Below, piece after piece: positions 47,701 through 57,751 of a stretch of 64,000 nt of DNA (positions are counted from its first letter, which is position 1; every line of letters starts with the position of its first letter). Source of the DNA: Triplophysa rosa (taxonomy: Eukaryota; Chordata; Actinopteri; Cypriniformes; Nemacheilidae); contig NC_079914.1 in assembly GCF_024868665.1 (NCBI RefSeq), forward strand, positions 6,043,984 through 6,107,983, given 5' to 3'. A program made the translations under genes and the position numbers. Below the pieces are notes generated by a model that saw only the letters and a list, made by a program, of their open reading frames with translations, was not told the DNA's origin and ran no database searches.

Positions 47701-50700
47701 AAATAGATTATTTTAAATACAGTTTTTTAATTAAATATATATCGAAATAAATATCGTTATCGATCAATATAGAAAAAAACTATCGAGTTTACTTTTTTCC
47801 CATATCGCCCAGCCCTAACTGTAACCACTGATGGCAGTGTGATATGCTTTATTTCCTCTTTAACTTATTTAAAAGATGAAGAGAAGTGCATTTTTCCGCA
47901 CTACTTGCATCACTAAATAAAACTGACTGGTTTACTAGTTTTCTTTTGAATGGACAAACAGACATTCTCATCTCAAAATTACAGCATTTGAGCCAATGTT
48001 GCTGTGTTTAGCTGATCTGGATGCACAAACAAACAAAGCAATTGTTCTTATAAACAAAATAATAAACTTAACAGGGCTCTAGAGTGCGACCAATTTGGTC
48101 GCACATGCGACCTTATTTCTCAATGGTGCGACTAAGAAAAATCTGAGGTCGCACCGTTCGAGGGAGAAAAAAAGTCTCTGCGACTATGAAAGTCTCCCTG
48201 TGATTCAACAACAGACACACATTAGGCCCATATCGTGGTCTAAACCAATCAGAGATAGTGAAGGGCGGACCGCCCCTCTGATTGGCCATGGTCCAGATTT
48301 TCCTGTACGTGTGTATCAGAGGTCCTGTTAACCGAAAATTCTGTCATTGACAAAAAATGTTTACCAGTGACGGAAAAATCTGAAGGCCGTCCGTCCGTCA
48401 GCTATTTTGACGATTACAATGAGGGCAATTTGTAACTCCCCGTTTCCCTTCATTAGAGCGTGATACGGTCGCGAAGGGACCTGCGTGTTTTCACCTGTCA
48501 TTGTTACTGACTGGACATATGTGATGCGATCTGGGAAAACCCGTCGGATGTCGCGCTGAGACGCGGGAAAGACAGTTCACCTATCAAAGTAAACTATATA
48601 ACATGAAGAATGAAGGAGTAGCAATGCACATTTCCCGCCAGTCCTGTGTAAACTACGGTATGCAAAGTTTTTTTCAAACAATGTTTTCGTGAGATGGCGG
48701 AGCTCCCCGTCTGCAGCACCGGGAGTTATCGCTGCTCATGCGAGCCGGACCGCGATCGCAAAACATACAAGGGATGATCAAAAGTTCAGACACTATGCAC
48801 ATGATAAACAAGGTAAAACTTGCTTCACTGCTTATTAGTTGTTGTACGTAATGTTTGCTAGTTTCCTCGTGCAGTGATAATGGCAGAGCTCTCGTTCTTT
48901 AAGTGTGCCCGCACCATTTTCCTTACTTTCGTTTTATTCAAACGGTTTTGTACAGTATTTTTAGACTTCAACACTAGGAAATGTTTTTTTTATTAAATTG
49001 TTATTAGAGTAAGTCTTTTACCACTGTAAAGTGACTTTTCCTTGTGATACTGGACTGTTGTGCTTTTATTTTCATCACTTAACTTTAACATCACTTTAAC
49101 TTAACTTGAACTCCAAATTCCGTTCCTGAAAATCCTAGCGCTTCAGCTGACCTCAGCCATAACTTTTGTTACATACATACAATGAGCAAAATAAAAACTG
49201 ATTTGGAAAGGGCTTGGTATCAAAAACTGTAATATATAAATTTGCACCATATGTTGGGTTTTCCCAGATCGAGTCACATATGAACATAAACATTAAAACA
49301 TTAAATATATAGATGAATATAAACAACAACGGCTTTATTGGGCATTCAGTTGTATTAAAATACAACAAGTTCCGAGACGCAAGTACAGCGTGATGACGTC
49401 ACGAACATACTAATTACCACCTAACGCCACCTTGCACCATAGTGACGGGTAATAATAGATTATGACAGATTTTTTACGAGCCTGTCAGTCAAAATGACGG
49501 ACAATAAAAAAGTCTAGCGCAACCTCTGGTGTGTACGTGTGAAAATGCGTGTGCTGCAGTCAGACAGAGAGGGGAGGAGCCTATAGGCCCGTCAGTTAAA
49601 CAGAGAGGGGAGGAGCCTATAGGCCCGTCAGTTAAACAGAGAGGGGAGGAGCCTATAGGCCCATCAGTTAAACAGAGTGGATGATGAAAATAACGATTGA
49701 CAACTTTTTCGTGAATAATATTAAGTTAAGGCCTGATCCGTCCGAAAATCATAAGCAATGCTCTGACACGGAGCCATCCACCTCCAGGTTATGTCAAGCC
49801 CTGGTCCATTTATCTTGAGATGAAGTTTCAGTTCAGTGAAGCACTTTAAGCACAACACTTTTTCAGTAAGTTACCTTTCTTGTAGAATTGTGCTTCAAAT
49901 AAAGAACTTGATGTTGACCAGATTGTTAGTTAATCATTTACAAGTCAATTTTGCCTATATGGACAGCGATTTAAAAAGAAATGAACTGGTAAAACTGCAG
50001 TGTTAAATGCGATGTGGTCGAAAATTTGGGTGCACCTAACTTTAGGCGCACCAGTGCAACCAGTGCAAAAAGTTAGTCTAGAGCCCTGCTTAAAAGAAAA
50101 TTAGGTGACCTTAAAAAATGAGAGGTATATTATATATCCCTTATATACAAAAATCTTGATGTTGAAAAAGGTTTTTATAATACTTTTATAATACTTTTGA
50201 ACGAATAGAAAAACATGATTTAAAAGTACAGTTTACTAAACTGAAGCACACATGCACTTCTGCAATGATAAAAGAAAAACATATTCATTCCTTTCCATGC
50301 AAACTTAAAAGTCAATCTTATGTAACTTAGTAAGTCATATTATACTGTGCATTACTATTGTGTTACATAATTTTACAGATGATACCATCTCCACAGTAAT
50401 TCAACAAGTATTTGTTTACATCTTAAACAATCATATATTCTACACACTTACTTCAATGCCCAACCTTTCCACTTAACCAGGTACTCGATATGACCCTGCA
50501 AAGAGAAAGGCCGAGAAAATGTTCGTGATTAAACACTTACTCAAGAACACATGAGCAATACATCATCCGTTTAAAACAAAAAGTGCCTGAAGCGCACTCT
50601 TTGTATTTGTGGGATTCAATAAAGTGCATCTAAATACAATCTTACACAGCGCCTTAGACCTTCTTGCATGACACAACGCAGCAGTTAAGCTCTCAATCCT

Positions 50701-53700
50701 CATGCATAGTTAAACCGCAGTAAAGATAGTTTAGCGGTTTGACATTCGGATGTTTTTAAGTTGTGAATCCGCATCGCGCTGCTGTATACATGAACACGTT
50801 ATCTTATTTTGCACACCGTGATTTGTGAATTCATGTGAAGCGGTTTCCCCGGCATGATATCCGCGTTTTATTTTTGCCACTTTTTTTTTTTAAACGCGTA
50901 TAACTCACGAAGCTGAAGACTTAAATACCTAAAAAGACCGTCATCTTGTCCAGTCTGATTTGTGAATTTTTTCACAGCAAAGTTTTTGTCTGTCAAATCG
51001 TGTTTAGATACGGAGGATGACAAATACACAGTCTTTACCATTGACGGCTACTTTCAGTGTACATGCACTCAAATTTCATGCCAATAGACTTGTTTACGCA
51101 GCCTAATTTGTGAAAACTTTCACAAACAAATTTCGTCTTTTTTATATAATCTTACACCTGTGTTTATTATGTCCTGTAATAATAACACTAACGGTTCGAG
51201 ATATTATACATAATAAGCCTATAAATTAAACAAGACAAGTGAGTCATACAAGTAATGGTACCGTGGTGATTGGTGAATTGTTTCAGTGTTTTCATTGTTT
51301 CAATGTTGCTTTACTTAATATGGTTAGTTTCACAAATGGCATTGCAATTTTGTCATGTTCTTATTCATAAAAAAAGCTGCATAACTCTTATAAGTCACCA
51401 TAAATGTTCACAAATTGACTTATAGTATATAAGTACTAATAGTGATCTATGGCTTAAAAGGAACAGAAGGCATACTATTCCTAAAAATGGCCTGCAGTCT
51501 CCTACTTAAGTCTTTTTGAGTTTAAAATGAATATTTAGATTTGTGAAACATTTCACAGATCAGTATTTGCCCAAAAAACATTCCTTGAGTCCTTCAGGTT
51601 AAAGTAAAATCAGTTTACAGGTTACGACAGTCCATCGCCACTCAACAAATGGCCTAAAATGGTGAAAAACACTCTCTTTAGACTTAACTTCATTTGTGAA
51701 AACTTTCACAACTTGATTTGACTATTTCGCATGGCCTTATGTGTATTTAAACTGCATATTAATGGTGATCTATGGCTTTAAAGGGACAGGACACCTACAC
51801 AACTTAATAATGACCTCTTACTTAAGTCTTTTTGAGTTTAAAATGAATATTTAGATTTGTGAAACATTTCACAGATCAGTATTTGCCCCAAAAACATTCC
51901 TTGAGTCCTTCAGGTTAAAATAATCGTGATTAAACAATAATAACAATTTGGATTTAATCAAGTCCTTGGACTGATCGTCCTTGTGTTCATAGGAGGTTTA
52001 GTCGCACACAGCCACTTGTTATTTTTTTGCTACCCCAAATATTAGATGTCTGTATTCCCTTATTTACTGTCCCAACTTATGTTGAATAAACATTTGACTT
52101 CTTAGTCTCGTTATTTCTTTAGTATTTATTTACATTATTAAAAATGGCAACATTTCATTGTTATGCGGATGATACGCAAATTTGTCTACCCATAAAACGC
52201 AATGATCCTGATACACGGAACTCCCTTTTTGATTGTTTGGATGAGGTAATTTGCAATTTTCCAGCCTGTGTTCCATGTTCATTGTTAGTTGGATTCTTAG
52301 TTTGTTTTTGAGTATGTCCTGTTTCCTGTTTCATTTTGTTGTCCTGGTCTTTTTGATTATTAGCCTCATGTTGGTTGTCTTCCAGGTGTTTCTTGTCTTC
52401 TCGTTTATCCCAGTGTATTTAAGTCCTTGTGTTTTAATTGTCTGTGTCAGTCGTTGAGATGTATGATGTTATTTCATGTTCCCTTTTAACTTTATTAATT
52501 TTTAGGTTTCATAGGTCTCCTGCCCCTTTAAAGCCACATCTCACAATAAATTATGAAATTAAAAATGAAATGTTTTCACAAATGAAGTTTAGTCTAAAAA
52601 GACTGTTTTTTACCATTTTAGTCCATTTGTTGAGTGGCGATGGACTGTCATAACCTGTAAACTGATTTCCTTTAACCTGAAGGACTCAAGGAATGTTTTT
52701 TGGGCAAATACTGATCTGTAAAATGTTTCACAAATCTAAAGTCATTTTAAACTCAAAAAGACTTAAGAGGTCATTATTAAGTTGTGGAGGTGTCCTATCC
52801 CTTTAAAGCCATAGATCACTATTAGTACTTATATACTATAAGTCAATTTGTGAACATTTTTATGGTGACATAAGAGTTATGCAGCTTTTTTTTAGTGCTG
52901 TCAATCGATTAAAAAAATAATCGGATTAATCACACATTTTCTGTGATTAATCACGATTAATCACACATAATAATAATATTTTAAAAATATACTTTTATAT
53001 TTGAATAATTTCACATTTAATCTTCAAATTGATGTAGAAACAACATATTTCTTTAACAGCGTCATTTTATGAATGAAAGAAAACATTTTGATATTAGTAC
53101 TGTAACTGATGTCTCTATTAAATTGATTATTTTAACATTAATTATAGCATTCAACAATATAATTGAGAGCTATCATGAAATATACAGAAATTGAAGGAAG
53201 TTCTCAAACACTTTACAGTCTTTAATGCTAAATTATAAATTAAATGCAGAAGAATTCTCATTAAAGCTACAAAATCACATTGATTTCTTCTTTTATTTTG
53301 TTCTTTGATTAACATTAGTGACAGGAGTCACAGCAGCACGTTTAAGAACGTGGCCCCTTTAAGAGCTGTCTCAGTACGCAGATCTGACCGTCACCGCACT
53401 CCCATTTTCACAACTCTTTGCATTCATTTAAGATTTTATTTTACACTTTGAAGTCTTGCTTAAGAAAATGCTAGACAAAACAGGCTTTCTGACATAATCT
53501 TGTATGGTTTTATCCATTCAAGCACGAAAGAGAACTTAACACGGATGCGCTGTCTGACAGAGATTCACCGACGCAGCCTTCAGCCCATGACCGTTTACAC
53601 CAGACTGGACCTCGCATTGCGTTTTGCCGCGTCCCACAGTTTAGAAGCTGTCTATCTTCATTGAACGCGTTAAAGCAACTGTTTAAAATTGCGATTAAGT

Positions 53701-56026
53701 GGTTTAAAAGCCTGTACACCAGGGGTCTTCAACTACTTTTCTTTGAGGGCCAGACTCCAAAAGTATAAATAGGATGCGGTCCAGTTTTTTTTACCATATC
53801 CTCATTTCTTCTGTTATTTTGTATTTCTGTTATTTATTTCGTTTTGTTCCATCCTTTTATACTGTTTTTGTTGCTGTTACTTATAGGCCATATATTAAAA
53901 CATGCACACAAATATTGCATCCAGTATTTGTGCCTTTTCATGATATTAAATTAAAAAGGAAATTGTCTTAACTGTATATTCCTTAATGCATTACTTTACC
54001 CAAAAATTGCTACTAATTTACTCACCCACAGTCCTCCAGTACATCCAAGATGTGGGTGGCATTGTTTTTTCAAGAATATATTTGAATTAATTAAAGTTAA
54101 ATCAATAAAAGTAAAAAACGCAAATACATTCAACACAAAAGTAATCCCTGCCCCTTGTGACGTTAAATAAGCGTCTTATAAAGCGAGTCAATTGATCTGT
54201 GCAAGAAACTGAACGCTATTATCACATCTTCGGGTGTATTCCCATCGCATTCATGCGCCCCACGCACTTATAGGGCAGAGCCTTTGTATAGTGCGAGTTC
54301 TGGGGGAGATGAACAGCTGTTTTTCGTAAATATAGCCATTATACATAATGAATGCAGTAATAAAAACAACACCGTTTTCCCATTATCTGACACAACCGTT
54401 CACGTGGTGTACCCTTCCTACACTTAGCCTACTTTCAAGGGCACAAAACGCGTTTTAGAACACGACCTATCGCGTGCGCAAACCGATTGCCTGTGGCTGT
54501 GCAATGCATTGCTGATTATAACGTTGTAAATAGCATTAAGTTTCTTGGACTGACCGATCAAATCGCTTTATAAGACGTAAATCATTATCAGCCGCGGGAA
54601 TTATGTAGCAGCATTTTGGCCTTTTAAAGATGTGGCGTCTCAGGAGGACGTGCATTTAAAGCACACCGTTCTTAAAGTCTCTCCACTTATTTGAAATGTT
54701 AAGGCGGGCCAGGTAAAGATGATTGACGGGCCGCCAGTTGACTAGCCCTGCTGTACACGAATAAGAGCGTGATTACATAATGTAACGCTAGACAAAGAAT
54801 GTCAAAACAAACGGATGCTGCGTTAATTGCGTTAAATATTTTTCACGCGTTAATTTGAAAAAATTAATCGCATGCGTTAACGCGTTAACGTTGACAGCCC
54901 TACTTTTTTATGAATAAGAACATGACAAAATTGCAATGCCATTTGTGAAACTAACCATATTAAGTAAAGCAACATTGAAACAATGAAAACACTGAAACAA
55001 TTCACCAATCACCACGGTACCATTACTTGTATGACTCACTTGTCTTGTTTAATTTATAGGCTTATTATGTATAATATCTCGAACCGTTAGTGTTATTATT
55101 ACAGGACATAATAAACACAGGTGTAAGATTATATAAAAAAGACGAAATTTGTTTGTGAAAGTTTTCTCAAATTAGGCTGCGTAAACAAGTTTATTGGCAT
55201 GAAATTTGAGTGCATGTACACTGAAAGTAGCCGTCAATGGTAAAGACTGTGTATTTGTCATCCTCCGTATCTAAACACGATTTGACAGACAAAAACTTTG
55301 CTGTGAAAAAATTCACAAATCAGACTGGACAAGATGACGGTCTTTTTAGGTATTTAAGTCTTCAGCTTCGTGAGTTATACGCGTTTAAAAAAAAAAAGTG
55401 GCAAAAATAAAACGCGGATATCATGCCGGGGAAACCGCTTCACATGAATTCACAAATCACGGTGTGCAAAATAAGATAACGTGTTCATGTATACAGCAGC
55501 GCGATGCGGATTCACAACTTAAAAACATCCGAATGTCAAACCGCTAAACTATCTTTACTGCGGTCATAGTTAAGATCTGTTGAATCTTGGGTCAGCCAGC
55601 ATGCATTGATTTTGCCATGGACTCCTGCCAGACACTTTGTCCCCTTTTCAGCCTCCCCCTGCTGCTCTTTTAGCGGGCTGTTGTCAATCCGCGTCACGAC
55701 TCGACCCAGTTTTATAACATCAATCACACGTTGCATATCTAAATGGTCTATTTTTACTTATTGTTTCCAATTTGACCGTGCAAATAAATGCACCGTGTCG
55801 CTAAATCGAAAAACATCTGCAAGTAGGCCTCCCCCTCCTGTCACTGCAGGCGCCTTGCAGCTCCGCATCGAGAGACGAACGAAAGACGACCTCTGTGCCG
55901 TTCGTCGCAGAAAAACAACCCAAACCCCCACCAAAAACCTCATCTTTTCGTACTCACTTTTCTAACACGGCTCTTGAGGATAGCTTCCGCGGCGAAAACC
56001 TGGTCTCCTATCGCCGTCAGCTCCAT
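44704..56026 (-). CDS. cbx6: Chromobox protein 6, Polycomb PRC1 subunit, 5 coding exons
   Basis: Polycomb reader of methylated H3K27 and subunit of canonical PRC1, nuclear. Exons in coding order: 56026-55958, 50495-50452, 46664-46599, 46017-45951, 45816-44704. They give 452 aa in one frame (human 412). Seen: chromodomain about 8-62 with cage residues F11, W32 and W35 and STWEPE; AT-hook-like KKRGPKPK near 72-79; Ser/Pro-rich linker; CBX6-type block [46 protein letters not shown]; and a C-terminal Pc/C-box ([19 protein letters not shown], about 416-434) that binds RING1. The KLKKDI and SETVR blocks identify CBX6 rather than CBX2, 4, 7 or 8. Oddities: [13 protein letters not shown] where KYSTWEPEENILD is usual. 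Intron 1 is 5.5 kb, mostly one nested transposon, and intron 2 carries two more large hATs. It is head-to-head with pla2g6. Confidence 0.95.
46270..46554. mobile_element. Foldback MITE, degraded
   Basis: It matches the 22359 family through TGTATGACTTTCTTCCTTCT, GAATGTTGGTAACCAAACA and TTTTTGGGTGAACTAGCC. It sits in cbx6 intron 3, 45 bp from exon 3. Confidence 0.7.
46823..47817. mobile_element. hAT element, 995 bp
   Basis: Perfect 8-bp duplication ACTGTAAC (46815-46822 and 47818-47825). Ends are TAGGGCTGTGCCGATA and CATATCGCCCAGCCCTA. No transposase frame. Located in cbx6 intron 2. Confidence 0.92.
48072..50088. mobile_element. hAT-like element, 2017 bp
   Basis: Ends are CAGGGCTCTAGAG and GTCTAGAGCCCTG, directly flanked by CTTAA on both sides (48067-48071 and 50089-50093), a 5-bp rather than 8-bp duplication. 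Subterminal GGTCGCACATGCGACC is a palindrome. It contains the 36-bp minisatellite at 49565-49680 and no intact transposase. Located in cbx6 intron 2. Confidence 0.8.
49565..49680. repeat. 36-bp minisatellite, 3 units plus a partial
   Basis: Units start at 49565, 49601, 49637 and 49673 (CAGAGAGGGGAGGAGCCTAT, then AGGCCCGTCAGTTAAA). Units 1 and 2 are identical and unit 3 has a G-to-A change in CCCRTCAG. Lies within the hAT at 48072-50088. Confidence 0.92.
51442..51919. repeat. Direct duplication in left arm, two units of about 155-163 bp
   Basis: 51442-51604 and 51765-51919 both start GTGATCTATGGCTT and end GTCCTTCAGGTTAAA. Both contain AGATTTGTGAAACATTTCAC. The right arm (52650-52830) resembles the second unit more closely. 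Confidence 0.85.
52141..52262 (+). pseudogene. LINE reverse-transcriptase fragment with YADD motif
   Basis: The plus frame from 52144 reads [18 protein letters not shown] and continues in frame for about 40 codons; YADD is at 52162-52173. FHCYADDTQ is typical of CR1/L2-clade reverse transcriptases. A stop precedes it and no other domain follows, so it is a captured scrap in the core of the Mutator-like element. Confidence 0.8.
52893..54902. mobile_element. hAT element, 2.0 kb (middle of the nest)
   Basis: Ends are TAGTGCTGTCAATCGATTAA and GTTAACGTTGACAGCCCTA. It is flanked by CTTTTTTT (52885-52892) and CTTTTTTA (from 54903). The undisturbed opposite arm of the host (51369-51376, AAAAAAAG) shows the pre-insertion site is C plus seven T, so the right copy has lost one T. 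Subterminal TTAATCG words. It contains a second hAT. Confidence 0.9.
53720..54750. mobile_element. hAT element, 1.03 kb (innermost)
   Basis: Perfect 8-bp duplication CTGTACAC (53712-53719 and 54751-54758). Ends are CAGGGGTCTTCAACTAC and GTTGACTAGCCCTG. GGGCCAGACTCC near the left and GGCGGGCCAGG near the right are subterminal. Non-autonomous. Confidence 0.92.
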
Positions 56027-57751
56027 CTTTTTGCTGCGCGCGCTCCAGACGGCTCCTTCACTTTACAATCTATGACAGCAGCAAACCCCTTCAGCGTCAC
56101 GTGGTCTGGGCCAACTAACCCGGGTAGAACTGGAAAATAATATTAAACCACGAAAAAAAACACAAAAATATTGCTTTAATTGTAATCATATTAATGATTT
56201 TATAAAATATAATTTCCCTTAAAACATTTCACGTAAACATAGGGATGAATTCAAAACTCCCAGAGTGCGATGAACTTGTAAGAACGTCTATTACTTTCCC
56301 TTCTGTCTTTTGCAATACCTATGCCAGTAAGTAAAAATTGTTTGCATTATTTTTTGTGTTATTATCGTCTCACGTTAAAATATTTAATGTAGTTAGGTCA
56401 TTTTCGTATTACTAAATAATGTATAATATAACGTTGAGAACGAGCTAAATCTGAATCTGATATAGAATTATATAAATTAGGCTATGTTATTGGCATTTAT
56501 TACGGCCAGGTTAATTTATCTATTTAATAATACAAAAAAATATGAATTTAGGGTATTTTAATTATTTTATTTAATACTTTTTATATAAGAGTCATATTAT
56601 TAATCTCACCTCAACGATGTTAAAATAGTATCATAACACCTAATACCATAATATCATCAAACTCCTCTTTCTTAAAAATTAAATATGTGGGAATAATCGA
56701 CCTTTTGGTCCCGTCGAAAAACGCCTCGTTTTCATTGGCTGCATGGTCACAAAAGTTAAAAACGCTGATTCTGATTGGCTCTTCTGCCTGTCAGTCAGGC
56801 TTTCACATGGCGTTTGGTTGTAATGTACTGATTGTTGATGTCCTGTCAAAAATCAGCGATCTTCTGAGGCTAAACACCGATAACCGTTCCGGAGAATGAT
56901 TTAAAGCAAAGGTAAAACGATGAGCGAAAACTAAGTCGTATTATCTGCTTATAAAAATGTTGTCATTTAGAGAGTATGTGTCGTTATGTTGGCGTATGTA
57001 ACAGTGTTGACTGGCTTGGCTGGTTTGAATTGGTTTGGCTGTGATCAGTTTCCTGCTTGATCTCGGGTTTTGACTGCTTAAAGATCGTCGCAGCAACATC
57101 TATATAAACAGAAGTTTTGTTTTTTGTCAGCTGCGTAGTAATTGTGAAAGCCGGGCAATTAAACTACGACATCTACCCATCAATGCTAAAGCCTCCGATG
57201 ACGCTTTCGGTTTCGAGATTTATAAACTGATGTGTGCGCGCGATTGAAATCGTCGAACCAACATTTACAGCCATAATGTACTTGCGGATAACTGTGGTTG
57301 CAGTTTTGGTGAACACGTCTTCCATGATGAGCTTGTATGAGTCACGTGACATATATCAACAGTTTGATCAATTGAAACTGACTTAAGGGTCTGAAACTGA
57401 CATTGACACAATCCACCAAAGTGATGCAGCTTGTTTCCAGCTCCTCCCTATGTGTGTCCAAGGCTCATATCATACATACTGATGATGTGTGATGTTTACT
57501 GTATGTGCAGCAATGCATATTTGCATGCATTACTTAATGCATGTTAAAGCCATGCTATTAGATCTGTGGGTCGTTTTTTACATATGTGATGAAAAAACAG
57601 GAAATATAGAAATACACATTTTTCTCAGTGTTGTTGCGTCTATAGTAGCCTGTAGGAAAAATACATTTTTGGTCTATTTATGCTCAGATCTAAAATAAGA
57701 TTTTCCTTTATTGTTAATGCATTTCTAATGATCACCGTACTTCAGGTCATC
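56027..57751. promoter_or_regulatory. Head-to-head cbx6/pla2g6 intergenic region
   Basis: It separates the divergent cbx6 and pla2g6 starts. A perfect CACGTG E-box sits at 56098-56103, near the cbx6 end. Two ATTGGCT (inverted CCAAT) boxes sit about 40 bp apart near 56736 and 56776. A plausible non-coding pla2g6 exon ends at a GTAAAA donor at 56912. 56150-56680 is AT-rich with nothing recognised. Promoter assignment is inferred from position and these motifs. Confidence 0.45.

Larger units (their letters stand above)
50714..55564. mobile_element. Mutator-like long-TIR element (outer host of a triple nest)
   Basis: Perfect 9-bp duplication CATAGTTAA (50705-50713 and 55565-55573). The inverted ends begin ACCGCAGTAAAGATAGTTTA. 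Left arm 50714 to about 51720 pairs with 52560-52892 plus 54903-55564; the outer 660 bp differ at only about two positions by eye. A 9-bp duplication with long inverted arms is typical of Mutator-like elements; no transposase is present. The core holds a reverse-transcriptase fragment. The right arm is split by a hAT. It fills most of cbx6 intron 1. Confidence 0.85.

Noticed and set aside
49565..49680. Regular short repeats that might suggest a CRISPR array
   Set aside because: Units are contiguous 36-mers without spacers, inside a hAT in a vertebrate intron; a minisatellite.
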